Assembly (NCBI GenBank): GCA_007844125.1
Contig: CM017561.1
Coordinates: 35,535,654-35,599,653, forward strand
Reading direction: 5' to 3'
DNA length: 64,000 bases
Source of the DNA: Sinonovacula constricta
Taxonomy: Eukaryota > Mollusca > Bivalvia > Cardiida > Solecurtidae
Positions 53,602 to 63,965 of this stretch are shown piece by piece. Position numbers and translations under genes: made by a program. The first letter of the stretch is position 1; every line of letters begins with the position of its first letter. The notes beneath the pieces were generated by a model that was given only the letters and a program-made list of their open reading frames with translations, was not told the DNA's origin and searched no databases.

Positions 53602-53896
53602 AGGACCTGGTAGCGCAACCGGCTTCAAGTATGGGAGGCCCCAGGTTTGATCGTGCGCCGCAACATACCAAAGTCATTAAAAATGGTAGTGGTATAGCTC
53701 CCTTGCTAGCGCTCAAGCAAATATAAGAGTAGTTCCACGACTGGTTGACCTGGTATCAGGATAATGTTACTGCGTGTGGTACACCCACGGCATGCTATAC
53801 ACAGTGAAGGCAGGACTATATCTGATTCAAGTGGACACTGTCTTCAGATAACAGAAATACTTTTGGTAGGACAATTAACCCAATAAACAAACATAT
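53602..53896 (+). mobile_element. SINE-B copy
   Basis: The head ACCTGGTAGCGCAACCGGC lacks ~10 nt of the anticodon region. The body is GGTATAGCTCCCTTGC and AGTAGTTCCACGACTGG, then a deletion in the CATGCCAGGTG segment. The tail is CCCAATAAACAAAC. Confidence 0.88.
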
Positions 53897-53997
53897 GAGA
53901 AGATTAAAAAGTTAAGAGTAATAATTTTGTAATCTACAATTTTTTTATCAAATGTTTTATATTTAATCATTCAGACTAACAATTACATTACTGCACA

Positions 53998-54281
53998 CAC
54001 CAGCCGCAATAGCTCAAGTGGTAGAGCGTTGGCTTGCAGATCAGGAGGTCGGGGGTTCAAACTCCCGCCGGGTCAAACAAAAGACTTTCAAGTTGGTAGT
54101 AGTGGCTTCTGTCCTAATGCTCGGGGCTAAGGGGACAGCATTACGCCTGACTAGTTGGTGTCAGTATAATGTACCGGCCGGGTTCAGTCCCTGGGCACCT
54201 CATAAGTGCCCCTGTGCTATAATGATAAAAATGTCGCTGCACAGTATCGGCAAAAATGCCAACAAATCCCATCCCATCCCG
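53998..54281 (+). mobile_element. SINE-A copy with 10-nt TSD
   Basis: The head is ACCAGCCGCAATAGCTCAAG with GGGGGTTCAAACTCC. The body is complete to CAGTATCGGCAAAAATGCC and the tail is ATCCCATCCC. TTACTGCACA flanks it at 53988-53997 and 54282-54291. Confidence 0.94.
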
Positions 54282-54494
54282 TTACTGCACATCTTAACAT
54301 AGCTCTGTACATTGTTCGTAGCATGTAAAAACAAAATCTATTTCCTAATTTTGATGCATGTTTTCTTTGTATTTCCTACTGAAGGCTTCTTGCCAGAGCA
54401 AAAAATGACAGCTTTAATTTATTTATGATATGTTACTCCTTCTCAAGGCAATTGTTCAAATCAAATTCACTCTTTTAGAATGTATTCATTAACC

Positions 54495-54610
54495 TTAGAC
54501 AATTAGTGTAGATCTCAAACATCAAGCTTGTTAGCTGGTTAATTAGGATTTTTGCTATTTGCTGCCGATTGCGCATTAGTTAATAAAATTCAAGGCATGA
54601 TTGGCTAAGG
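54495..54610. repeat. Foldback element copy (FB family)
   Basis: CAATTAGTGTAGATCTCAAAC and TAATTAGGATTTTTGCTATT flank a short centre, then CTGCCGATTGCGCATTAG. Confidence 0.55.
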
Positions 54611-54724
54611 TGAAGAAATTAAAAGTAAAGTTTATTTATTTATTTTTAAAATTAGTAGTAAAATGACAGGTAAATTTGACTTGTTTTGCACATTCAAGCG
54701 TTCAATCAAATGATATCTCATAAA

Positions 54725-55115
54725 ACACAGAATTTGATGTATATAGAAATAAGTTACATAGAATTTGATAAATAGAAATAAGTTACACATAATTTGATAC
54801 AATGAAAAAAGTTACAAAGAATTTTATATATAGAAAAAAAGTTACACAGATTTTGATTTATAAAAATAAGTTACACAGAATTTGATATAACAAAAAAAGT
54901 TACACAGAATTTTATATATAGAAAAAAGTTACACAAAATTGTATATATAGAAAAAAGTTATACAGAATTTGATGTATTGAAATAAGTTACATAGAATTTA
55001 ATATATAGAAATAAGTTACACAGAATCTGATATAACGAAAAAAGTTACACAGAATTTGATATAACGCAAAAAGTTACACTGAATTTGATAAAACAAAAAA
55101 AGTAACACAGAATTT
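54725..55115. repeat. Minisatellite, unit ~28 bp
   Basis: About 14 imperfect units of AAGTTACACAGAATTTGAT plus ATATAGAAAA, with A-run length variation. Confidence 0.92.
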
Positions 55116-55519
55116 CTTAAACCATACATAACTTTAAGGCAGTTCTTTGTAGAAACTATATTTTACTAAATAAGCAACATTTCCCCGTATTTTGACTTAG
55201 CATTCTCATTTTATTATCCAGCGCTAAGAAAAGTGGAGCTTGTTGTCTATTTTATTATATAACTCACATTACTAAATATTTAACACTGTTTGACCTATAT
55301 TTTTTCTTCACAAACTGTAACTACAGCAAATGACCTAGTTTTAGTGATTCTTTATCTTCTGATATCAGTACACTATGAACATTCAGGATAGGCCTTCAAG
55401 ATAAGTCTATTTCTGAAAATAAGCATTGATGAATTATTCATACAACCTTCTGGCTTCCATCAAAATTGCAAGTGCATATCTAGTGGCCATCTCTGCAGCC
55501 TTTACCACCCTTCTCAACA
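55116..55519. other. Non-repetitive stretch with a small open patch
   Basis: At 55437-55525 the minus strand is open for about 28 codons (RRVVKAAEMATRYALAILME...), ending RRLYE then stop. It is compositionally protein-like but short, and it borders a foldback copy. Not called. Confidence 0.3.
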
Positions 55520-55605
55520 CACATTGATCAGGTTTAATCAACATTGTAGATCGAGATCAGCCAGCTACCACTGGAAGCTGTCTAATAAGGATGTGTTTTA
55601 TTTTC
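55520..55605. repeat. Foldback element copy (FB family)
   Basis: TTGTAGATCGAGATCAGCCAG and AGCTGTCTAATAAGGATGTG around CTACCACTGGA. Confidence 0.6.
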
Positions 55606-55670
55606 TGATGTGTCTCTAATACTGTCTTGTTATATTTGTTCCTTTGTCTGAAATTGTAAGCAAATAAATT

Positions 55671-55950
55671 GGACCAGTGGCAATAGCTCAAGTGGTAGAG
55701 CGTCAGCTTGCGAATCGGGGGTCTCAGGTTCAAACCCCGGCCGGGTCAAACCAAAGACTTTAAAGTTGGTAGAAGTGGCTTCCCTCCTGATGCTCGGGGC
55801 TAAGGGGACAGCATAATGCCTGACTCGTCGGTGTCAGTATAATGGACCGGCCGGGTTCAGTCCCTGGTCATCTCATAAGCGCCCCATGCAATGAGGGGCT
55901 GAGGAGTTTCAATTCAGCGACTCTAACCACTTGGCTGCTTGCGCCCCTTT
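55671..55950 (+). mobile_element. SINE-A / reverse SINE-C chimera
   Basis: 55671-55880 is a clean SINE-A up to CTCATAAGCGCCCC. From there the sequence is the reverse of a SINE-C head (GAGGGGCTGAGGAG, CGACTCTAACCACTTGG, TTGCGCCCC) to about 55950. The SINE-A 3' end is missing. A short shared GCGCCCC lies at the joint. Confidence 0.85.
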
Positions 55951-56575
55951 AAATATGTGATGACAGGCTAAAAGTTATAGGAACAAACTCACAAACTGAC
56001 ATTCTGTTTGAGCCCCTCATAGTAAAAAAACAGTGAAAGCAAGCTTTCCTGGAGGGCTATTAAAGACATTGATCTGGAAGTAGACATTTCAACATTTAGT
56101 AGACATTCGGAAATAGCATTTCATGCAAAGACTCTTTTTTTCTTCGTTAGCTGGATTAGTAGTAACATCTTAGCATTTTCATTGCTGACATTGGGTAGTT
56201 GATTATATACAATGGGTCACTAGTTGTTTAAAAAATCCCAAAGTGCAATTCGGATATCTAGTACGAATAAAGTCGTAAAACAGTGGCTCCACCTAGACAA
56301 GTGTGTGACACTATGAATATCAGCAGGATGGTGTTTTGACAGATGATTATTGTGAGAAAAGACTCCCAAAAGTACACTACATATACAATAACCACACCAG
56401 CTATTGAAGTGTCTTCTCCTTCATCAAGTTGTCTGTTTGTCATAAGATGATCTTAAATCCACCAGCTGCCTGTCATTATGTGTTAAAGAATTAGTATTAC
56501 ACACTGGAGCATTGAGTGCGTAAAGAAATAATACATAAACACAACTGACAAATTAAGAGGTATTCCAATGTTAAA
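55951..56575. other. AT-rich stretch, nothing firm
   Basis: The minus-strand start MTNRQLDEGEDTSIAG at about 56443-56395 is followed by a donor-like GCTG|GTGTGG, but nothing else supports a gene. Confidence 0.35.
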
Positions 56576-57025
56576 TGTGGTATCAGACCCTTTGGACTAT
56601 TTTGTGTATCTTGCAACCAAATTAATGTTACCTGAAAAGATCCTGAAATGCTCTTTAATGTTGCTCTACATCCATGTGAAAAGTTAAAAGTATACCACTA
56701 AACTTTAAAATACAAAAATGTACTTCCTATCCGGGCCATGCTGCATAGTTACGTTTGAGAATATGTTACATGAATATCGGGGTAATTTGCTCGTACGCCA
56801 GTATCTATGTTTAGCCGAAATCCACATCATATCTATTTATAGTTATGGAAATAATGGACATTTATATCGATATCTTTCTTGATTTGAACTGTCTAACAAT
56901 TGAGGCTCTGTTATAAGCAAATATTATTTACACTAAAGTATTAGTTTTTGCAGCAATTATTTTCCTTTCTCCAAAATGGGGTAAGTTGTATAAGACATAC
57001 TGTCAGATATGACCTCTAAGGATAT
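56576..57025 (+). mobile_element. MITE-T copy, diverged
   Basis: TTAAATGTGGTATCAGACCC at left and ACTGTCAGATATGACC at right. Interior blocks GTTACCTGAAAAGATCCTG, CTACATCCATGTGAAA, ATCTATTTATAGTTATGG and TGTCTAACAATTGAGG match the LINE-interrupted copy at 24100-25345, defining a sub-family. Confidence 0.6.
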
Positions 57026-57591
57026 GACAATTAACAGTAAGTTTGAAATTAACAGTTATTTGCTACAGTGAAGCTGCACAAAAATACATAACAAAATATT
57101 CATTAACAATTGTTATTGTCTATTTTACAATAATGGTATTACATTTTCCCATAAAGACATAACAATTTCCCATCCTCTAGTGTGGCCCTTTACTGAAATC
57201 TATACTGTTGGTTGTTCTTTTCCAGAAGCTTTGGCAGCTTGTTGCTAATTTAAAACATCTACAGAAATCTTGGCTTAGGTTTAGGAATGAAAAGTTCTTA
57301 TTTTACAAACACACATGTAGCAAGCTCTTTAAGTGGCAGCATGATTTCTACTCAATTTTAGCGTTATCTAGTCAGCTCTTTATATGGGAATCGTTTCATG
57401 TTTTTTAACAAAGGTCAGACATGAAAAGAAAATCATGTTGTTTGTTTGATTGTCATCTGACTTCAAAATTTTTCATCTGTCACATTTAGAGTGTTGCAGT
57501 TCATTTGTTATCTTATATTTTAGGAGTAATTCAAACATCAAAAAGAAACAGAGAAGTGGTTATCTCAAGATGAAAGATAGAAATACTGTTA
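57026..57591. other. AT-rich stretch, nothing firm
   Basis: An acceptor-like TGTTCTTTTCCAG near 57225 precedes a 60-codon frame (LWQLVANLKHLQKSWLRF...) with no other support. Confidence 0.35.
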
Positions 57592-57650
57592 AAGGTGGTT
57601 TCCGACAGTTTGCTTATATCAATTATATTTAACCCTTAACTTGTTAAACC

Positions 57651-57995
57651 GGACCTGGTAGCGCAATCGGTTGAGTGTCGGCTCCAGGTATATTAGGCCC
57701 CAGGTTCAATCCCAATCCATGACATACCAAAGTCGTTAAAAATGGTAGTGGTACAGCTCCCTTGCTAACGCTCAGGCAAATATAAGGGTAGTTCCACAAC
57801 TGGTTAGCCTGGTGTCAAGATAATGCAACTAGGTGTGGTATCATGACAGGTAGGTGTGGTATCATGCCAGGTGTTCATGGCATGCTATACACAGTGAAGG
57901 CAGCACTATATCTGCTTCAAGTGGACACCGTCTCCAGATAACTGAAATACTGTTGGTGGGACGATAAACCCAATAAACAAAAAACAAACATTTTG
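57651..57995 (+). mobile_element. SINE-B copy with 10-nt TSD and internal duplication
   Basis: The head is GGACCTGGTAGCGCAATCGG. The body contains a 21-nt tandem duplication (TAGGTGTGGTATCATG at 57831 and 57852). The tail is CCCAATAAACAAAAAACAAAC. TTGTTAAACC flanks it at 57641-57650 and 57996-58005. Confidence 0.94.
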
Positions 57996-58057
57996 TTGTT
58001 AAACCAATGCTAAATTCTTTTTGCTTTAATACTGCATGGTCCATGTCAGGATTGATA

Positions 58058-58216
58058 TACTAATTAACAGAGACTGAGTGGCAAATAGTGTAGATCCTGA
58101 TTAGACAGCTCCCTGCTGGGATATATATATATGTTACATGTCAGGGTTGATAAACTTATAAACGGAGACTGAGTGGCAAATAGTGTAGATCCTGATTAGA
58201 CAGCTCCCTGCTGGGA

Positions 58217-58271
<55 letters not shown>

Positions 58272-58420
58272 TATTTGTCAAGGTTGATATAGTTATTAAC
58301 AGAGATTGAATAGTAAATAGTGTAGATCCTGATTAGACAGCTCCCTGCTTGGAGCTGGATGATCTGGATCTATCTAAACTATTTGTCTAAGCATTATAAA
58401 TATGTGAAAAGCTGTCTTAG
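58058..58420. repeat. Foldback block in three copies with (TA)n
   Basis: AAATAGTGTAGATCCTGATT then AGACAGCTCCCTGCTGGGA occurs at 58084, 58176 and 58313, each preceded by a GAGACTGAGTGGCA-type block. (TA)n tracts follow the first two (58121-58130 and 58221-58269). Only the third retains the right arm (GATGATCTGGATCTATC). Confidence 0.85.
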
Positions 58421-59027
58421 AGTTAACAATATCTTACCACTGCTTTGGGGAATATGGGCATTTTTATGCTAAAGTTCATACTGTAGTCTAAATAAAGATG
58501 GTTTTGAACACTTCCTTTATTGTTAGATGGTATAAATCATTAAAAATCGCTAAAATGATAATGTTTCCTAGTCTGTAAATAATCATGATTGTTATCTCTG
58601 CTAAAAATAGATTTGACATCAGAGCGGCATACCCAGATGACAAGTTAATGTCAAAAGTAAGTTGCCATGAGGTTGTCAAAGTTTAAATCTAGCTGTCTCT
58701 GCAGCTTGGCTCAGATAGGAAATACCAGTTTGCATTGACAAAAGGGGACTTATGCTTCACCGTTTACACAGATCTAGAGCATCAATGAACAGCATTTTGC
58801 AGGACCTTTTCAGGTAACAATGACTTATTTGGTTTTTTGAAAGAACGATTTTGGTCTAAATTATGCGATAGTACCTTTGAACAAATTGATGGTCTTAGGT
58901 TTTTTTCATTCACTGCTTAAGATTAAAGTGAAGAAGCCTCGATACATTTGTTGTTAGTTTTTATTGGACTACAAGGTCTATACAGAGGCAGAGGTGATGG
59001 TGGTTAATATGTTATGGCTTGGAAACA

Positions 59028-59517
59028 ACTATAGATAGTTTCCATGTGATGTCATAGGCACTGATAAGACAGTTTAAGGCAGCCATTTTGGAAGGCAGAA
59101 GCTAATGCAGGCCAAACTCTGGAAATATGTGCTGTATTTAACTCACCACTTTGTTTTTATATCAAATTTAACAGCTTTTATGAAGTATTTTAAATATTAA
59201 AACTATACTTTGATAAAAAAAATACAACAAAAAAAGTTACACAGTTGTTTATTTTGTTTACGGATGAGCCAATAATTTTATTTCTGTGTGTTAGTTCTTT
59301 GTGCATTTATCAATTTTAAAAATATTGCATTTTTAAAATATGAATTTCAAGAGGTTTCCAATGGTGTGTAGCTTTTAAGTTTTGCTCCACATATGAAGTA
59401 ATTTCAAGAAAATAAAATTTACCCTTCTATACAATTCTTCTGAAAATCCCTTGAAGTTGCCATCAAAGATGGCTGCCAAAGATAGGGATCTTCACTGATG
59501 TGGAAACTATCTATTGA
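59028..59517. mobile_element. MITE-G, second copy
   Basis: It begins ACTATAGATAGTTTCCATG and ends TGTGGAAACTATCTATTG. Blocks GACAGTTTAAGGCAGCCATT, GCTAATGCAGGCC and AAAATTTACCCTTC are in the same order as 8828-9338. Confidence 0.75.
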
Positions 59518-60302
59518 CAATAATTATCTATCCCACTCCCCCCAGTCATTATCTATGACATTTAAACTTTGTGCATGGTAGGCTCCATGATACATATATT
59601 TTAAGACATTACAATTTTTTAAAATTATTTTTATTTTCTGATTCTCTTTTTTTCAAACAAACTACATGCAAAGGTCATGGTATGTATTACTTGTAACTAT
59701 TGCAGATATGGCAGATGTCAAACAGGTTCTAGACTGATCAAGTATAGTTTTGATAAAGTTTGAGAAATGTTGTTCCAGAAATTTAATCATTGATAAAAAT
59801 CTTATGCTTATGTTCTTTTCACCCTCACTGTAATAACTCAACATGACACATTCACTGATTACAGTAACTGGAGAATATGGGTCACAAGCATCTGATTGGT
59901 CAGATATCAAACTTTATTTGAATCCAGCCAATCAAATGATAGAGTATGGTCTCTGACTCAGACTCAAAATCTCCAACCCAGGATCAACCTTATTCGTCTA
60001 ATGTTACAATCAATGGCCCAACAGAAAGTTAAAGACAGAAACAAGGTTTACAACACAAATGTATTTTATAAAACACGTTACAAATAATTACAATATATAT
60101 TTTATCAAACCAATCAATAAATCCTATACCTCAAACAAAGTCACTGCTTATCCAAGTCCTAGTCAAACTGCCCACTTACTTAAGTCCTTATTCCTTTTGA
60201 AATCTGCAATAAGGTCAAAAGATGGCGATATTATCAGTATAAATCTAAAAATTCACAAGCTGTTATCTGAAAGTATATTCCCACACTTCAGGGAACGATC
60301 CA
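59518..60302. other. Non-repetitive stretch, no gene called
   Basis: At 60059-60306 the plus strand is open to a donor-like AGCCAG|GTAAAAG (peptide ending LSESIFPHFRERSSQ). However, AGGTAAAAG is also the first bases of repeat R5, so the donor may be coincidental. At 59662-59910 (minus) a frame starts after ACCAATCAG. Neither is secure. Confidence 0.35.
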
Positions 60303-60400
60303 GCCAGGTAAAAGTGTAGAGTTGTGAAAACACATACATGTAGGCTTAAAAGGTACCTAGCTCTTAAAGTAAATTTTGTCTGTTGACTTCTTAGGTCGCA
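60303..60400 (+). repeat. Repeat R5, second copy
   Basis: Matches 50395-50490 and ends at the same TTAGGTCG boundary, where the other copy has the hairpin and this one has SINE-C sequence. Confidence 0.8.
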
Positions 60401-60545
60401 GGTAAGCTGGAAAACCTCCCTATATGAAATTTCTCGCCCCGATCGGGACTTGAACCCATGCAGTGAGCAGCTTAGGAGTTACACCAATAATTAGCTGGAC
60501 ATCACCAATATCACTATAATTGTGTAATGCAACAAAAAAGAAAAA
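60400..60545. mobile_element. SINE-C rearranged: head inverted against tail
   Basis: 60400-60480 is reverse-strand SINE-C (reverse of ACTGCATGGGTTCAAGTCCC and of TTTCCAGCTTACCTGC). 60484-60540 is forward-strand SINE-C 3' body (ACCAATAATTAGCTGGACATC, then an A-rich tail). The two parts meet head to head at about 60481. Confidence 0.8.
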
Positions 60546-61005
60546 CAAAAAATTAGTCGGATTAGAATAGAATCATTATATTTTTCCCTGTTTGCTTTTT
60601 ACCTCAATAAATATGTAAATATTGTTTAGTTAACCAGTATATTGTCAACAGAATGTGACCAATTGTCTGTACATGCATTCTCATAAACTTAATTTCTTGT
60701 GGTACCAGATTGTATGTTGTTGATATTTCGACAAATCTAGTGGAGAAGAGGAAGTCTTAACTCATAACCTGCTGTCTTGTCTTGCATGCAGTTTGCAAAT
60801 AACAAGATTCTGTATTGATTAATACTTAAATTTTAGCATGATACAAGTTAATTAATGACATTACACAATTCACATATTGCTGAAAATGTCAAGGTTTTTA
60901 ATTATAAGTGATAAGGAATAGCAAAATCTAACATACTGATAAAAAAGAATTCAACACCTTATGATGTCTGCAATATATCTTAGTGGATTTTCTTTTTCAC
61001 TAAAT
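60546..61005. other. AT-rich stretch, nothing recognised
   Basis: No repeat or coding signal. Confidence 0.5.
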
Positions 61006-61925
61006 AATTAAAAGTGGTATCCAACAGTTTGTATCAATAATATATAACAATATCGAACTACTGCTTTGGGCATAATTTATTTAAAACCCATACTTTAGTC
61101 TTAATAACTACGATTTTGAAAGCTAACTGAATTGTTAGACAGAACTAATCGCTCTGAATGTGTAATCTTTCCAACTGTATAAAAAGCTCTACTAAAAAAA
61201 GATATCGGTGTCAAAACAGTTTACCCAGATGGCTATATAACGTGATCTCAAAAGTAAGTGGTCCCATGGTTTTCACAATTTGAAAATAGTTTCCTTTGCA
61301 GCATGGCTTGGATAGCAAATATCTGTTTGCAGTGATAAGTGGTGATGTTTGCTTGACTGTTCACACAGATCAGGGCATCATTGAACAGCACCACACAGAT
61401 CCGGGCATCATTGAACAGCACCACACAGATCAGTGCATCATTGAACAGCATCACACAGATCGGGGCATCATTGAACAGCATCACACAGATCAGGGCATCA
61501 TTGAACAGCATCACACAGATCAGGGCATCATTGAACAGCATCACACAGATCAGGGCATCATTGAACAGCATCACACAGATCAGGGCATCATTGAACAGCA
61601 TCACACAGATCAGGGCATCATTGAACAGCATCACACAGATCAGGGCATCATTGAACAGCATCACACAGATCAGGGCATCATTGAACAGCATCACACAGAT
61701 CAGGGCATCATTGAACAGCATCACACAGATCAGGGCATCATTGAACAGCATCACACAGATCAGGGCATCATTGAACAGCATCACACAGATCAGGGCATCA
61801 TTGAACAGCATCACACAGATCAGGGCATCATTGAACAGCATTGTTAAGGTTCTGGTCATGTAACAATGATTATTTAGTTATTTGAGAAAGAATTTGTTTC
61901 TCCAAACTGTTGGATATCACCTTTA
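61006..61925 (-). mobile_element. MITE-T copy enlarged by an internal minisatellite
   Basis: The ends are TTAAAAGTGGTATCCAACAG and CAAACTGTTGGATATCACC then TTTAAC, with TTAA at both borders. The left and right interiors match 36113-36590 and 58431-58882. The extra length comes entirely from the 30-bp array at 61366-61845. Confidence 0.85.
61366..61845. repeat. Minisatellite, 30-bp unit, ~16 copies
   Basis: Units are CAGATCAGGGCATCATTGAA plus CAGCATCACA, nearly identical from 61485 to 61840, with a few variants in the first five. The unit is derived from MITE-T itself: a single copy occurs at about 58766-58796 and 36480-36510. Three long stop-free frames (203, 183 and 160 codons) are products of the 30-nt period. 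Confidence 0.96.
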
Positions 61926-62327
61926 ACATGTGTTATTAATTGATAAAGCAGGTAAAGATTTAAGCAGAATTTTGTTGCTGTTTGGCAAGATAAGCATATT
62001 TACTATGCTTCACAAAGCACTACCTCAAACATTAAACTCGTCTTTTATGTCAGAAGGAAGTTAAGCTTCTAAACAAACAAGTTGTCAAAATTAGAAGAAT
62101 TTTCTTTTTAATTTATTTGTTCAAACAGATATGAATTGCCTTTGTCAAGTTTAAATTATATTTTTAATAGTTCTTTCAATTTTATCATGTAAAATGGCTA
62201 GAAATGATAAAGTTTACATCAAGTCCTATTTAAGGTGCTAAAACGAAGCAGAAAATAAAGATTTTATAAGCAAAATGCTAATTTCTTAAAAGTTTGGTTT
62301 GTTCAAAGATAACTTCAAAGGTTTGTT
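61926..62327. other. AT-rich stretch, nothing recognised
   Basis: No repeat or coding signal. Confidence 0.5.
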
Positions 62328-62596
62328 TGTTTGTTTGGGTTTATCGTCCCACCCACATTATTTCTGGTATCTGGAGATGGTGTCCTTCTTGAAGCAGATA
62401 TAGTGCTGCCTTCACTGTGTATAGCATGCCATGAACACCTGGCATGATACCACACTCAGTCAAATTATCTTGATGCTGGGTCAACCAGTCATGAAACTAC
62501 CCTTATATTTCCTTAAGCGTTAGCAAGGGAGCTATACGACTTTCATTTTGAATAAGTTTTGTATGTCGCATCCGGGGATCGAACCAGGGACCTCAT
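62328..62596 (-). mobile_element. SINE-B copy, 5' head truncated
   Basis: The tail, reversed, is GGGTTTATCGTCCCACCCAC. The body runs to GGGGATCGAACCAGGGACC. The first ~45 nt of the head are missing where it meets MITE-T sequence at about 62597. Confidence 0.9.
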
Positions 62597-62857
62597 TTAT
62601 AAATAGGCTCAATTGTGATCTCTGCTAAAAAGGATATACCTACATCAGAGTGGACTACATGGATGACGATATAACTCGTTCTCGTCAGTTAGCTGTCATG
62701 TGGTTCTCTTAATTTAAAAATAGCTATCTCTGCAGCTAGGCTTACATAGGAAATACTGGTTTGCAATGACAAGTGTCATCTCAGGTAACAATGACTGATT
62801 TGGTTATTTGATGAAAAAAATGTTGGTCCAAACTGTTGGATACCACCTTTAACATGA
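62597..62857 (-). mobile_element. MITE-T partial copy
   Basis: It starts inside the element (GTGATCTCTGCTAAAAAGG) and ends CAAACTGTTGGATACCACC with TTTAAC. The other half is absent beyond the SINE-B. Confidence 0.75.
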
Positions 62858-63884
62858 AGCATAAGTCAGAATCTTGGCTATGATTAAACTGACAACCTTT
62901 GATACCTGTTGTGATTCTAGTCCCATCATAACTTGTCATTATCAGAATATGTGCTGTACAAGGCCAGGATATGTATTGGAACCATGTCAGGCACAGATGC
63001 AGTCCTATTTGGCCTGGAAGTCATATTTGTCAATTTTACACTAGTTGTTTGTTTTATTGCTGTTGATGTTTTTGAGTGATCTGTGCTGAGGTTCATTGAA
63101 GCGCTGGTGATTGTGAAAATAACTGGTGCTGGTGGGTTGGTGAAGGTTATTATTGTCATGGAGATAGTGGTTATGGTGAGTGTGGTTAAGATGATTGTGA
63201 TAGCTGGTGTTTGATTATCATGGTTATATATGTGATGGTGATGGTTATAATTATCATGGAGATAGTGGTAATGGTAATCAATGAGATTGGTGATTACAGT
63301 GATTGATTGTAATAGGGATGTTTGTGATGCCGGTGATATAACAGAAACAATGTTATAATTTGTCTCCAAATGATACTCAGTAGCAAAACCCTTCTCAAAA
63401 GGAGGATTTTACATAATATTTCAAGACACCTTAAATACCAATTTCAAAAGACAAAAAATCCATAAATTCAGATGGAGAATTCTCCTAAAATGGCATTCTC
63501 ATCAACATTAAAGTATACAACCCATCAGTTGTGTTAATTTTCTAATATTTATACATTTTCTACTACACTGGCTTTACTTTAAGGACAGCATGTTTGCATA
63601 AAATATAGTGATCAGAAATAAAAGTTAATCCCATTATTCATTGGGGTTCACCAATTTTTTTATTTTTTTTTTAAAGAAAAGTTTAAAATAAAATGCAGAT
63701 TTGACCAGCTGTGACAAGGTGTTATTAATCTACTAAGCACACATTAATTATGCTCATACAAATAGTGTAGATAACAGATGCCTAGAGTTTTCTGCCACTA
63801 GAATAAGTGGACATCATTAGGCTGACCAGAATGGTGTCTCTGGGATGTATTTTGAAAGTAACCAAACAATATCTGCTTGCAACA
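62858..63884. other. Non-coding stretch with a TGG/GAT-rich segment
   Basis: 63060-63310 is simple-sequence-like (GATGGTGATGG, GGAGATAGTGG twice at 63159 and 63258). It gives a Thr/Ile/His-rich minus frame at 62926-63369 that I read as low complexity, not a gene. Confidence 0.5.
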
Positions 63885-63965
63885 AATTGTATTAATAGAG
63901 ATAATAATTAAGCAGCAGACAGCTGGCTGCCTAAGCTGGATCAACTCGTGCTTAGCAGAACAATT
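63885..63965. repeat. Foldback element trace (FB family)
   Basis: CAGACAGCTGGCTGCC then AGCTGGATCAACTCGTGCTTAG. Partial. Confidence 0.4.

Larger units (their letters stand above)
57592..58882 (-). mobile_element. MITE-T copy broken by nested insertions
   Basis: The outer ends are TTAAAGGTGGTTTCCGACAG (57592) and ATGCGATAGTACCTTTGAAC (58882). The element is interrupted after TATATCAATTATA by a SINE-B and a triplicated foldback block, and resumes at about 58431 (CACTGCTTTGGGGAATATGG). The rest matches the reverse of 10336-10832. This gives the order MITE first, then the other insertions. Confidence 0.75.

Noticed and set aside
55437..55525. 28-codon minus-strand protein-like segment
   Set aside because: Too short and borders a foldback repeat; no splice or homology support available.
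61248..61863. Three overlapping open frames of 160-203 codons on both strands
   Set aside because: They are produced by a 30-bp tandem repeat lacking stops; the period is a multiple of three and the DNA is a MITE-derived minisatellite.
62926..63369. 147-codon minus-strand frame rich in Thr, Ile and His
   Set aside because: It overlaps simple-sequence DNA (GATGGTGATGG-type), so openness reflects low complexity.
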